From: Saprospiraceae bacterium
GTDB lineage: Bacteria; Bacteroidota; Bacteroidia; Chitinophagales; Saprospiraceae
Direction: 5' to 3'
DNA length: 64,000 nt
Assembly: GCA_020631405.1 (NCBI GenBank)
Contig: JAHDHH010000002.1
Span: 46,464-110,463, forward strand
The translations under genes were made by a program, and so were the position numbers. Below are positions 1 to 9,270 of the stretch, in pieces (the first letter of the stretch is position 1; each line of letters begins with the position of its first letter). The notes under the pieces are model-generated. The model worked only from the letters and a program-made list of their open reading frames with translations. It searched no databases and was not told the origin of the DNA.

Positions 1-128
1 GAGGGTAGTAGGCTTGTCAGATAGAGATAGTCATCTAACATTTAAATGCAAGGGTATACTTATTAAGTAATGGATGATGAGTTAAAAACTACTTACAAAC
101 TACAATAGACGAAAAAACCAACATATAT

Positions 129-147
129 TAGTCGTATAATTCGACTA
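129..147 (+). promoter_or_regulatory. Inverted repeat abutting the dnaE-like start (candidate operator)
   Basis: Perfect six-base arms TAGTCG and CGACTA are separated by seven bases (TATAATT). The right arm ends in the A of the ATG at 147. The position over the start, and the spacer that contains TATAAT, would let a bound repressor block expression. The downstream gene belongs to a polymerase class often under damage control, so an SOS-like operator is a reasonable inference, but no second copy was seen in the window. Confidence 0.4.
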
Positions 148-3116
148 TGTATTTGGCATCCCACTCTTATTACTCACTCAAGTATGGTACTCTCTCACCC
201 GAAGACCTAGTAATACTGGCTAGTCAGGCAGGAGCTACAGCCATGGTACTGACTGACATCAACAATACCTCGAGCAGCTATGCATTCTACTGTGCCTGTC
301 AGAAGTATGGTGTCAAACCCATCTACGGAATAGAGTTTCGACAGTTTGCCGATCCGACATCCTCAAAGATAGACCATAGCCAGTACCTCTATACTGGGAT
401 AGCAAAGAATGCAGAAGGGATCAAAGAACTCAACGACATCCTCACTCAAGCCTCCTTGCAGCAGGAGCTACTTCCCACGGAGGCACCGCACCTAGACAAT
501 GCCTACATTATCTACCGCTCTATACCCAAGGGGATCAACCACTTGCGTGACAATGAATACATCGGTGTCAGACCCACAGAAGTCAATAAGCTCTACACCT
601 CTTACCTAAAGAACTTCTTGCATAAGCTAGTCGTCTTTGCTCCGATTACATTCGCAGATAGAGATGGCTACAAGACACATAAGCTACTCCGCTGTATCGA
701 TATTAATACTGTACTTGGCAAACTAGATGACAAGTACTGCGCCAACGCTTCAGAGTATTGCTACACTACTGACCAAGTCAAGCAAATCTACCAACAATAC
801 CCAGAGATACTGGCTAATACGACCAAACTACTCGACAATTGTACCTTCGACATGCCTAAGGCCAAGACGAATAATCGCAAGACATTCACAGGGAGTAAGC
901 AAGATGATATGACCCTACTCAACAAGTTAGGCGTCAGTGGTTGCATCCGTCGTTACGGGCCTCGTAATAAAAAAGCTATGGACAGGACGCTGTCAGAGCT
1001 CAAGGTCATAGACAAGCTTGGCTTCTCGCCCTACTTTTTGATCACTTGGGATATCGTACGCTATGCTCACTCGGTAGGTTACCACCATGTCGGTCGTGGT
1101 AGCGGGGCCAACTCTATCGTAGCCTATAATCTCAATATCACCGATGTAGACCCAATGGAACTAGACCTCTATTTCGAACGCTTCATCAACCCGCATCGGA
1201 GTTCGCCACCAGACTTTGATATAGACTTCTCGTGGGATGAGAGAGATGATGTGACCGATTATATCTTCAAGCGCTATGGCCGGGAGCATACCGCCTTGCT
1301 TGCCACTTATAATACCTTCAAGGGCAAGTCCATCATCCGCGAGCTAGGCAAGGTCTTTGGTCTACCCAAAAAAGACATCGACACCATCGTCCACGAGCCA
1401 CTTGCTAGCGAAAAGCACCACCCGTATGCCAAGTTCATCTTTAAGTATGGTAAGCGGATAGAGGGATTTCCCAATTACCTCAGTATCCATGCAGGAGGTA
1501 TCCTCATCAGCGAACGACCACTCAGCTATCACACAGCACTCCAGCTCATGCCCAAGGGATTTCCGATAGTCCACTTTGACATGTATGGAGCCGAAGATCT
1601 GGAGTTTCACAAGTATGACATCTTGAGTCAGCGTGGTCTTGGACACATCAAGGATGCCGTATCACTCGTAGCCAGTAACCAGGGAAAGTCAGTCGATATC
1701 CACAATGTAGCGGAGATCAAAGAAGATCCTAATGTCAAGGCAAGACTCAAGGCAGGTCTGTGCATTGGTTGCTTCTATATAGAGTCTCCTGCTATGCGTG
1801 GTCTACTGACTAAGATTGGTTGTGATAATTATATCCACCTAGTAGCGGCTAGTTCTATCATCCGACCAGGAGTGGCTAAGTCTGGGATGATGCGAGAGTA
1901 CATCCACCGCTACCACAACCCCGAGTCCTTTACCTATATTCATCCGATATTTGAGCGGCACTTGGGAGAGACCTTTGGCGTGATGGTCTACCAAGAGGAT
2001 GTGATGAAGATCGTCCACCACTTTGCCGGCTTAGACCTTGATGAGTCAGATGTACTCCGTAGGATTATGACAGGTAAGAAGAAGACCTCTGATACATTCA
2101 AGCGACTGCAAGAGAAGTATTTTAGAAATTGTAAGGAACGAGGCTACCCCGATGACTTGACCCTTGAGGTGTGGAGGCAGATAGCGAGCTTTAGTGGTTA
2201 CTCTTTTTGTAAGGCTCACTCGGCTAGCTTTGCTGTGGAGTCCTTCCAGAGTCTCTATCTCAAGACCTACTATCCGATAGAATTCATGGTAGCAGTGATT
2301 AATAACTTTGGTGGCTTTTATAATACTGAGCTCTACGTCCATGAGGCTAGGATGTCCGGTGCTACCATCGAGGCACCCTGTGTCAACCATAGTACCAATC
2401 TCACTAATCTCTATGGCACGACAATCTACATTGGATTTATTCATATCTCCGAATTAGAGAAGAAGGTAGCTAGAGCCATCGTCCAAGAGAGGCAGGACAA
2501 TGGCGAGTATGAGAGCCTAGAGGAGTTCGTCTCCAGAGTCACTATATCACGAGAGCAGTTAGAGATATTGATACGCATCGGAGCATTTCGCTTTACAGAG
2601 CAGAATAAGTACGAACTCATGTGGGAGAAGAATGCAGTCCATAATCCACTTGCCAAGCAGCAGAATAACACCGCAAGACTCTTCCAAGCGGCATCAGAGC
2701 AGTACGACCTTCCAGTGCTAGAAGAGGGTAGGCATGAGCAAGCCTTCGACGAGATAGAATTGTTAGGCTTTCCGCTTTGCTCACCATTTGACCTTGTTGC
2801 AGAGACACCACCAGCCCATATCTACTGTGCTGATATGAAGAAGTATACTGGCAAGGTTGTCAATATGCTTGGCTACTATGTCGCAAGGAAGCATGTGACG
2901 ACCTCCACCAAGAAGCTGATGAGCTTTGGTACTTGGCTAGACGAGCAAGGCCACTTCTTTGATACTACCCACTTTCCGCCAAGTATGGCAAGATATCCAT
3001 TCAGAGGAAAAGGAGTCTACTTGATTACTGGCAAGATAGTCTTGGACTTTGACTTCCCAAGTCTAGAGGTAATCCGCATGCAGAAGCTGCCTTATGTTGC
3101 TGATGAGCGGTATTGA
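147..3116 (+). CDS. DnaE-type DNA polymerase III alpha subunit, Bacteroidota paralogue (ImuC-like)
   Basis: C-family DNA polymerase that extends primed DNA. Domain order: PHP-like domain (about 1-200), polymerase core with the catalytic PDFDIDF motif at 355-361 (Asp358 and Asp360), helix-hairpin-helix region around 750-830, and a C-terminal OB-like fold. At 989 aa it is clearly shorter than replicative DnaE (about 1160-1250), lacking the long tau-binding tail. The PHP metal motifs are degraded: the first HxH reads AxxH near residue 4-6 and the usual TDH reads TDIN, so PHP proofreading is unlikely. In this phylum, as I recall, such short paralogues sit beside a Y-family polymerase in damage-tolerance loci. 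The partner would lie just left of the window; a 22-codon open tail at 2-70 could be its end but is not recognisable. Confidence 0.85.
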   Translation: MYLASHSYYSLKYGTLSPEDLVILASQAGATAMVLTDINNTSSSYAFYCACQKYGVKPIYGIEFRQFADPTSSKIDHSQYLYTGIAKNAEGIKELNDILTQASLQQELLPTEAPHLDNAYIIYRSIPKGINHLRDNEYIGVRPTEVNKLYTSYLKNFLHKLVVFAPITFADRDGYKTHKLLRCIDINTVLGKLDDKYCANASEYCYTTDQVKQIYQQYPEILANTTKLLDNCTFDMPKAKTNNRKTFTGSKQDDMTLLNKLGVSGCIRRYGPRNKKAMDRTLSELKVIDKLGFSPYFLITWDIVRYAHSVGYHHVGRGSGANSIVAYNLNITDVDPMELDLYFERFINPHRSSPPDFDIDFSWDERDDVTDYIFKRYGREHTALLATYNTFKGKSIIRELGKVFGLPKKDIDTIVHEPLASEKHHPYAKFIFKYGKRIEGFPNYLSIHAGGILISERPLSYHTALQLMPKGFPIVHFDMYGAEDLEFHKYDILSQRGLGHIKDAVSLVASNQGKSVDIHNVAEIKEDPNVKARLKAGLCIGCFYIESPAMRGLLTKIGCDNYIHLVAASSIIRPGVAKSGMMREYIHRYHNPESFTYIHPIFERHLGETFGVMVYQEDVMKIVHHFAGLDLDESDVLRRIMTGKKKTSDTFKRLQEKYFRNCKERGYPDDLTLEVWRQIASFSGYSFCKAHSASFAVESFQSLYLKTYYPIEFMVAVINNFGGFYNTELYVHEARMSGATIEAPCVNHSTNLTNLYGTTIYIGFIHISELEKKVARAIVQERQDNGEYESLEEFVSRVTISREQLEILIRIGAFRFTEQNKYELMWEKNAVHNPLAKQQNNTARLFQAASEQYDLPVLEEGRHEQAFDEIELLGFPLCSPFDLVAETPPAHIYCADMKKYTGKVVNMLGYYVARKHVTTSTKKLMSFGTWLDEQGHFFDTTHFPPSMARYPFRGKGVYLITGKIVLDFDFPSLEVIRMQKLPYVADERY

Positions 3117-3144
3117 TTGTGCTGTAATCCACTACTAAATAGAC

Positions 3145-3178
3145 AAAAACACATTAAATATATTTGTAATGTGTTTTT
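3145..3178 (+). terminator. Intrinsic terminator after the dnaE-like gene
   Basis: Twelve-base perfect stem (AAAAACACATTA at 3145-3156 with TAATGTGTTTTT at 3167-3178) and a ten-base loop, starting 29 bases after the stop. The stem's right arm itself supplies the T run. Because the left arm begins with A5, it could also work on the minus strand. Confidence 0.7.
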
Positions 3179-3245
3179 ATTGTGTTACATTTACCGTTCA
3201 TCTTAGGATGAGATTGATTGATGACACCTTAAATATTAAACCCAG

Positions 3246-3659
3246 ATGAAAATTTCAACATTGTTTACAATGGTACTTTGTGTAATCTCTATGACAGGCT
3301 TTGCACAAGCTCCTACCGTCAACACATCACCCCAAAAAATATTTGAGAAGCCTAGTATACTGCATGACTCTGATGAGTTGTACTTTTCTGTAATGACAAA
3401 GTCAGAGTCTGTTGACTTCTCTAGAGTAGCTTATAAGAAGACTAACAGCGAACTTGTATTCTCTACTGATCAGATTATAGAGTATATCGAGGTATACAAG
3501 CAAGACAAACTTTACTTGAAGAGAATTCCAGTATTTACAAACAATCTTTATATCAACATGAAGAACTTCGAACGAGGGCTTTATAAGATACACATGCTGA
3601 CTAATCAAGATGATGAGCCAGTAGTGGCACATGTGCTTAAGAAACATTCAAGTTTGTAA
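3246..3659 (+). CDS. Small exported protein with a T9SS-CTD-like fold
   Basis: 137 aa. An N-terminal signal peptide is clear (MK, hydrophobic core, cleavage after FAQA near residue 22). The last 60 residues have the spacing of a T9SS type A sorting domain: I-x-VY, then a short strand, then NNLYINMKNFERGLYKIHML, then a closing strand ending in Lys-rich VLKKHSSL. There is almost no separate cargo domain in front of it (about 45 residues). Its role is unknown; it could be a tiny secreted protein or a stand-alone beta-sandwich in the periplasm. It has its own terminator on each side, so it is a single-gene transcript. Confidence 0.7.
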   Translation: MKISTLFTMVLCVISMTGFAQAPTVNTSPQKIFEKPSILHDSDELYFSVMTKSESVDFSRVAYKKTNSELVFSTDQIIEYIEVYKQDKLYLKRIPVFTNNLYINMKNFERGLYKIHMLTNQDDEPVVAHVLKKHSSL

Positions 3660-3687
3660 GAAAAACATAACATTCTACTTTTTAGAG

Positions 3688-3720
3688 ATAGAGTTATTAG
3701 AAATAATAACTCTATTTTTG
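3688..3720 (+). terminator. Intrinsic terminator between the small exported gene and nadK
   Basis: Twelve-base perfect stem (ATAGAGTTATTA and TAATAACTCTAT) closed by a GAAA tetraloop at 3700-3703, followed by TTTTTG and more T. The stem's last bases also form the start of the nadK -7 box, so the terminator and next promoter overlap. Confidence 0.85.
3713..3720 (+). promoter_or_regulatory. Candidate -7 promoter box for nadK
   Basis: TATTTTTG matches TAnnTTTG exactly and ends five bases before the nadK ATG, which would give a leaderless mRNA. No TTG is present at the -33 distance. It lies in the T tract of the preceding terminator, so the match could be partly incidental. Confidence 0.4.
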
Positions 3721-3725
3721 TTTTT

Positions 3726-4610
3726 ATGTCGACTAACAAAGTACTCATCTATGGTCAAAGGCTGGAGCCAAGGGACCTCAGCTATGTAGAAACGATCTCT
3801 ACAGCACTGACTCAATATGGCTATAGCATCTATACCTCTCCAGAATATCACACCTTACTAGCAGCTAACCAGCTAGATACAAGATATGACATACAGGCTG
3901 ACCCAAACCCAAGAGGCGATGGGTATTTAGCGTTATTTTCATTGGGAGGCGATGGGACGATACTCAATGCTTCTAAGTGGATAGGCGATGGCTCAATCCC
4001 AATACTTGGCATCAACCTTGGTAGATTAGGCTTCCTATCCTCGATAGAGAACACCAAGATCAATGAAGCTGTAGCCCAATGGCATGAAGGACAGTTTGAA
4101 ATAGCACGGAGGGGCATGCTCAGACTCGATTGTGATAGACCATTGTTTTCTGACTTTCCCTATGCCTTGAATGACTTTACCATCCATAAGAAGGATACAT
4201 CTTCAATGATTACTATCCACACTTACCTGAATGGTGAAGAGTTAAATAGTTACTGGGCAGATGGATTAATCGTCAGTACTGCAACGGGATCGACAGGATA
4301 TTCGTTAAGTTGTGGAGGACCTATTGTATATCCAGGATCGGGAAATATTGTCATCACACCAGTAGCTCCGCATAACCTAAATGTGAGGCCGATGGTACTC
4401 CCTGATACGGTGGAGTTGAAATTAGAAGTAGAAGGAAGGGCAGACTCGTTCTTGTGTACATTGGATTCAAGATTTGAAACCATAACAAAAAGTGATACTT
4501 TAACAATCAAAAAAGGTGACTTTGACACTAGGATGATCAGTCTAAAGGACCAAAGCTTTATGAAAACCATCAGGAATAAACTTTCTTGGGGCTTAGATAA
4601 AAGAAATTAG
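3726..4610 (+). CDS. nadK: NAD kinase
   Basis: Phosphorylates NAD+ to NADP+ in the cytosol, using ATP or polyphosphate. The 294 aa length is normal for Bacteroidota NadK. Seen: the GGDGT signature at 74-78, the LGRLGFL stretch around 98-104, and the conserved TGSTGYSLSCGGPI block near 187-201. No domain is missing. The stop (TAG) shares its last G with the GTG of the next gene, so the two are translationally coupled. Confidence 0.95.
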   Translation: MSTNKVLIYGQRLEPRDLSYVETISTALTQYGYSIYTSPEYHTLLAANQLDTRYDIQADPNPRGDGYLALFSLGGDGTILNASKWIGDGSIPILGINLGRLGFLSSIENTKINEAVAQWHEGQFEIARRGMLRLDCDRPLFSDFPYALNDFTIHKKDTSSMITIHTYLNGEELNSYWADGLIVSTATGSTGYSLSCGGPIVYPGSGNIVITPVAPHNLNVRPMVLPDTVELKLEVEGRADSFLCTLDSRFETITKSDTLTIKKGDFDTRMISLKDQSFMKTIRNKLSWGLDKRN

Positions 4611-5278
4611 TGAAAGGACTACAACAAACATATCAACGATCTACGTACTTTGATTTTCTCAAAATCGAGACTAAGAGTTGGCGTGAGAAAGTCAGATTCT
4701 TCGAAAGAAGATACGAAGACATCATAGACCTAGACTACAAGGATCAGTTGGAGATCTGGTACGATTATGCAATCGCATGTCACGAACTTGGCGAATACTC
4801 TAAATATAATAGCATCGCAGAAGAGCTGATCCCCTCGGTCATCAAGAACAACATTACCCATATTAGAGAAGAGAATGTCTACAATAATTTGCTCTACAGG
4901 AAGGCCTGTAGCCTTATCCAACTCAATGAGGTAGATAGTGGACTTTACATTCTTTCAGAATTGGTAAAAATAGATGGCAATAATACCTTGTACATCAAGA
5001 CCTACATACAGACAGCTCTCCATCGAGCCCTGCAAGTCCCAGAAACTCTCAAAAAAGGCTGCGTATTTAGCGTTATCATGTTTATCATATTAAGTATAGC
5101 AGAGCTCTTAGTTGTCTCTCCATTTATTGAAGATTGGATGACTACACTTGCTTTCTTTAAAATGACCTTTCTTCTTCTTAGCTTTGTGCCTGCACTAGTG
5201 TACTTTACAGTGGAATATTTCAAAAGTCAGAGAAATATTTACCAGATAGTAAAATATGCTAAAAACAAGCAAAAATAG
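4610..5278 (+). CDS. Membrane protein with helical N-domain, function unknown
   Basis: 222 aa, GTG start overlapping the nadK stop by one base. Residues 1-145 are soluble, rich in Tyr/Glu and helical, with repeated A/L patterns like degenerate tetratricopeptide helices. Two hydrophobic segments follow (about 150-172 and 180-200), then a short basic tail (KYAKNKQK), which points to a cytosolic C-terminus. No family was recognised. Coupling with nadK suggests co-expression but does not tell its job. Confidence 0.7.
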   Translation: MKGLQQTYQRSTYFDFLKIETKSWREKVRFFERRYEDIIDLDYKDQLEIWYDYAIACHELGEYSKYNSIAEELIPSVIKNNITHIREENVYNNLLYRKACSLIQLNEVDSGLYILSELVKIDGNNTLYIKTYIQTALHRALQVPETLKKGCVFSVIMFIILSIAELLVVSPFIEDWMTTLAFFKMTFLLLSFVPALVYFTVEYFKSQRNIYQIVKYAKNKQK

Positions 5279-5383
5279 CAGCATCAGTTATACTCATTTG
5301 CCATAATGGCAGTTATTTACCTATGGTATACTTTGTGTACTATTTACTATGTCTATAAATACAACAGAATTTAAAAGAAAACC

Positions 5384-8300
5384 ATGTTCAACTTTATAAA
5401 GAAAGTGTTCGGAACTAAGTACGATAGAGATGTCAAAGAATACTCTCCAATCGTCGCAATCATCAACGACCACTTTAAGAGCTACGAGTCATTGTCCAAT
5501 GACCAACTTAGAAACAAAACGCTAGAATTCAGAACAAGAATCGCTGAGTATCTCAAAGGAATAGATGATGACATCAATAATATCAAAGCTGAAATCGCTA
5601 AGGAAGAAGACCTTATAGCTAAGGAAGACCTCTACAACGAACTAGACAAGTTTGTAGAACAGCGAGATACCCATCTAGAAGAAGTACTCAAGGATATTCT
5701 TCCTGAGGCATTCGCAGTAGTCAAAGAGACTGCAAGGAGATTCATGCAGAACACCACTATAGAAGTCACGGCCACAGACCACGATAGAGACCTTGCTGCA
5801 GCTAACACCTATGTCACGATATCTGGAGACAAGGCTCAATGGGCCAACTCATGGAAGGCAGCAGGTGGAGATATTACTTGGAATATGATGCACTATGATG
5901 TGCAGTTGATCGGTGGTATGGTACTCCATGATGGTAAGATAGCCGAGATGCAGACAGGAGAAGGTAAGACCCTAGTCGCAACCTTGCCTGCCTACCTCAA
6001 TGGATTGACAGGTCAAGGTGTCCATGTCGTCACAGTCAACGACTACCTAGCCAAAAGAGATAGCGAGTGGATAGGACCAATCTTCGAATTTTTATTCTTG
6101 ACGGTAGACTGTATTGATAAGTACAAGCCTCACTCTCCAGGAAGAAAGGCAGCCTATAAAAAAGATATTACCTACGGGACTAACAACGAATTTGGATTTG
6201 ACTACCTGAGGGACAACATGGTCAGAAGTCAAGAAGAAAAAGTACAAGGAAAGCACCACTTTGCCATGATAGATGAGGTGGATTCTGTACTCGTCGATGA
6301 TGCTAGGACACCTCTCATCATCTCTGGTCCTGTAGAGAAAGGAGAAGAAGAACAAGAATACCAAGAGCTCAACCCAAAAGTCAAGAGACTCGTAGAAGCT
6401 CAACGAAAGTTGGCAACGGCTTACCTTGCTGAAGCTAAAAAACTCTTCAAGGAAGGAAGTATCTCTCATGAAGAGGGAGAAGCAGGAATGGCACTACTCA
6501 GAGCATACAAAGCCTTACCTAAGTATAGACCATTAATCAAGTTCTTAAGTGAAGATGGCGCCAAGGTAATGCTCCAAAAGGCAGAAAACTTCTACATGCA
6601 AGAGCAGTCAAAAAACATGCATGTCGTAGATGAGCCACTACTCTTTACCATTGATGAGAAGAATAGGAATGTAGAACTGACAGAAAAGGGTGTCATGTTT
6701 CTATCTAATAATGAAAATGACCCTGAGTTCTTCGTCATGCCTGACATTACGCTAGAGATGCAGGAACTCAGAAAGCGAGAGATAGAAGAAGGTGTCAAGC
6801 TCACAGACGAGATCACTGCACTGAGCACAGACTTTAGCATCAAGTCAAGAAGACTGCATGGCGTAAGCCAATTGCTCAAAGCTTATACCCTATTTGAAAA
6901 TAATGATGAGTACATCGTAGTAGATGGACAAGTCAAGATAGTAGATGAGCAGACAGGTAGGATGATGGAAGGTAGAAGGTACTCTGATGGACTTCACCAA
7001 GCACTAGAGGCTAAGGAGAATGTCAAGATTGGAGACATCACACAGACCTATGCTACTATCACACTACAGAACCTCTTCAGAATGTATCACAAGCTATCTG
7101 GAATGACAGGTACTGCCGAGACAGAAGCAGGAGAGCTTTGGGAAATCTATAAACTAGATGTAGTAGTCATACCTACCAATAGACCTATCGTCAGAGAAGA
7201 TAAGGATGACTTAGTCTACAAGACAGCTAGAGAGAAGTACAATGCTGTTATAGATGACATAGAAATACTGACACAGGGTGGAAGACCAGTCTTAGTCGGA
7301 ACTACCTCAGTAGATATCTCTGAGAAACTCAGTCGGATGCTCCAACTGAAGAATATCAAGCACAACGTCCTCAATGCCAAGCAGCATCAACGTGAAGCAG
7401 ATATCGTAGCAGAAGCAGGAAGACCAGGCAATGTCACTATTGCAACCAATATGGCCGGTAGAGGTACAGATATCAAACTTACAGACGAAGTCAAAGCTGC
7501 AGGTGGTCTAGCCATAGTAGCAACAGAACGTCATGATAGTAGGAGGGTAGATAGGCAGTTGAGAGGTAGGGCAGGAAGACAGGGAGACCCAGGATCTTCT
7601 CAATTCTATGTGTCATTAGAAGACAAACTGATGAGACTCTTTAACTCAGAGAGGATTGCTGGCTTGATGGATAAGATGGGTCATAAGGATGGTGAAGTAA
7701 TTCAGCATAATATGGTCTCTAAGTCTATAGGAAATGCTCAGAAAAAAGTAGAAGAAAACAACTTTGGTATCAGAAAAAGACTCCTCGAGTATGATGATGT
7801 CATGAATATCCAAAGAGAAGCTATTTATACTAAGAGAAAGAATGCACTATCTGGAGAGAGACTCTCAGTGGATCTCAACAACATGTTTTTGTCTTATACT
7901 GAGTCAATAGTCGAAGGTGCAAAAGATGGTGGATATAGTTACGATGATTTCATGACACAGTCTGTCTCTACATTGGGTGTAGACCCAGACTTTGATGCAG
8001 CTTACTATAATGAAGCATCAATCAAAGACATTGTTGCCACTTACCAAAAACAAGTCTTAGAAGCATACGAAAGAAAGGGTGAAAGTATCAAGGAAGTCTT
8101 ACTACCAATCATAGACAATGTCCATAAGAACGAAGGACATCGATACAAGAGAATTTCAATACCATTTACTGATGGATCAGAAAAGGCTCTACCAGTATCA
8201 GCAGACCTAGCTAAGGCACTAGATACAGAGGGAGACTCTATCATGAAAGATCTAGAAATGGCTATAGCGCTAGCGATTATAGATCAGAACTGGAAAAATC

Positions 8301-8689
8301 ACTTGAGGTCAATGGACGAATTGAAAGATTCAGTACAGTCAGCATCATTTGAGCAAAAAGATCCACTAGTGATCTATAAAATGGAAGCATACAATCAGTT
8401 TGAAAATCTGATTTTCAATATCAATCAAGATGTCTGCTCTTACTTGCTCAAAGGCAAATTGCTCCTAGCAAAGCCAGAGGATGTCAAAGAAGCCAAAGTC
8501 AACAAGACTGACTTTAGTAAGTCAAGCGCTGGCAGAGACTATGCTAGGCAAAAGGCCGCTGCAGCTTCAGCGGGACAAGCTCAGAGACAAGCTCCAGTGA
8601 CCTTCAAAAGAGAAGAAAAGAAAGTAGGACGTAATGAACCTTGCCCTTGTGGAAGTGGCAAGAAGTTCAAGCAGTGTCACGGTAGGTAG
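5384..8689 (+). CDS. secA: Preprotein translocase ATPase SecA
   Basis: Drives ATP-dependent export of unfolded preproteins through SecYEG at the inner membrane. Seen: Walker A MQTGEGKT at 189-196, DEVD at 297-300 with DDARTPLIISG following, the TNMAGRGTDIKL and LRGRAGRQGDPG motifs of the second motor domain, and a C-terminal zinc-binding tail (Cys1087, Cys1089, Cys1098, His1099) that binds SecB or ribosomes. The 1101 aa length is large compared with E. coli (901) but usual for Bacteroidota, where insertions lie in the preprotein-binding and scaffold parts (here about 320-480). Flanking gaps suggest it is transcribed alone. Confidence 0.98.
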   Translation: MFNFIKKVFGTKYDRDVKEYSPIVAIINDHFKSYESLSNDQLRNKTLEFRTRIAEYLKGIDDDINNIKAEIAKEEDLIAKEDLYNELDKFVEQRDTHLEEVLKDILPEAFAVVKETARRFMQNTTIEVTATDHDRDLAAANTYVTISGDKAQWANSWKAAGGDITWNMMHYDVQLIGGMVLHDGKIAEMQTGEGKTLVATLPAYLNGLTGQGVHVVTVNDYLAKRDSEWIGPIFEFLFLTVDCIDKYKPHSPGRKAAYKKDITYGTNNEFGFDYLRDNMVRSQEEKVQGKHHFAMIDEVDSVLVDDARTPLIISGPVEKGEEEQEYQELNPKVKRLVEAQRKLATAYLAEAKKLFKEGSISHEEGEAGMALLRAYKALPKYRPLIKFLSEDGAKVMLQKAENFYMQEQSKNMHVVDEPLLFTIDEKNRNVELTEKGVMFLSNNENDPEFFVMPDITLEMQELRKREIEEGVKLTDEITALSTDFSIKSRRLHGVSQLLKAYTLFENNDEYIVVDGQVKIVDEQTGRMMEGRRYSDGLHQALEAKENVKIGDITQTYATITLQNLFRMYHKLSGMTGTAETEAGELWEIYKLDVVVIPTNRPIVREDKDDLVYKTAREKYNAVIDDIEILTQGGRPVLVGTTSVDISEKLSRMLQLKNIKHNVLNAKQHQREADIVAEAGRPGNVTIATNMAGRGTDIKLTDEVKAAGGLAIVATERHDSRRVDRQLRGRAGRQGDPGSSQFYVSLEDKLMRLFNSERIAGLMDKMGHKDGEVIQHNMVSKSIGNAQKKVEENNFGIRKRLLEYDDVMNIQREAIYTKRKNALSGERLSVDLNNMFLSYTESIVEGAKDGGYSYDDFMTQSVSTLGVDPDFDAAYYNEASIKDIVATYQKQVLEAYERKGESIKEVLLPIIDNVHKNEGHRYKRISIPFTDGSEKALPVSADLAKALDTEGDSIMKDLEMAIALAIIDQNWKNHLRSMDELKDSVQSASFEQKDPLVIYKMEAYNQFENLIFNINQDVCSYLLKGKLLLAKPEDVKEAKVNKTDFSKSSAGRDYARQKAAAASAGQAQRQAPVTFKREEKKVGRNEPCPCGSGKKFKQCHGR

Positions 8690-8874
8690 TTTGCGCTATC
8701 ATTGACCATTTGGGTATTTACTAGCAATTCATCTCTGGCTAATAAGGGTAGAGTTACTGCTAGTAGATACTGCATGGGTCATATCTGAGGTGATGTATCA
8801 ATATTTGCTTTTAGTCAAGTGGGTTGATACAACTATAATCACTATTTTCGTTATTTCTTGACAATAGCCATTGT

Positions 8875-9258
8875 ATGAAGTATATAATTCCGATTCTGTG
8901 TTTAGTCCTGTGTGCTATCCAAGGCGATGCACAAGTGACATTTTCTGAAGATAGCGCTGTGCAATCACTGATGTCAAGATTCACTTCTTTGCAAAAGCAA
9001 CAGATCTCTCTCAAAGCATGGAGAATACAAGTAGTCACCACTACTGATAGGAGAAATATGGAGTCAGCAATCACCAAGCTTTCACAGAAGTACCCTGAGC
9101 TCTCTCATGAGTGGAAGCATGCGAGTCCATATTATCAACTTAAGGTCGGAGCATTCGAGGATAAGCAAGATCTTCAGAACTTACTCATTACTCTCAAAAG
9201 AGATTTTCCAAGTGCTATTCCTGTGATGGACGATATTGAGAAGTCTGAGCTACTTTAA
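8875..9258 (+). CDS. SPOR-domain exported protein
   Basis: 127 aa. A signal peptide (MKYIIPILCLVLCAIQGDAQ) is followed by a short linker and a SPOR-like domain (about 47-120): WRIQVVTTTDRRNMESAI is the first strand-helix and YYQLKVGAFEDKQDLQNLL the second, in the usual half-repeat order. SPOR domains bind glycan strands stripped of stem peptides, so this protein probably sits on septal or growing peptidoglycan. It lies 12 bases upstream of rodA, which supports a wall-synthesis role. Confidence 0.8.
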   Translation: MKYIIPILCLVLCAIQGDAQVTFSEDSAVQSLMSRFTSLQKQQISLKAWRIQVVTTTDRRNMESAITKLSQKYPELSHEWKHASPYYQLKVGAFEDKQDLQNLLITLKRDFPSAIPVMDDIEKSELL

Positions 9259-9270
9259 CCCTCAGTCCCG

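Noticed and set aside
2..70. 22-codon open tail before the dnaE-like gene
   Set aside because: May be the end of a polymerase partner gene but carries no recognisable motif; not reported as a gene.
1362..2811. Several minus-strand open frames inside the dnaE-like gene
   Set aside because: Opposite-strand shadows; none has a recognisable domain or start signal.
5290..5383. Possible SecA promoter TATACTTTG
   Set aside because: One base is missing or extra relative to TAnnTTTG and no TTG is at the required spacing.
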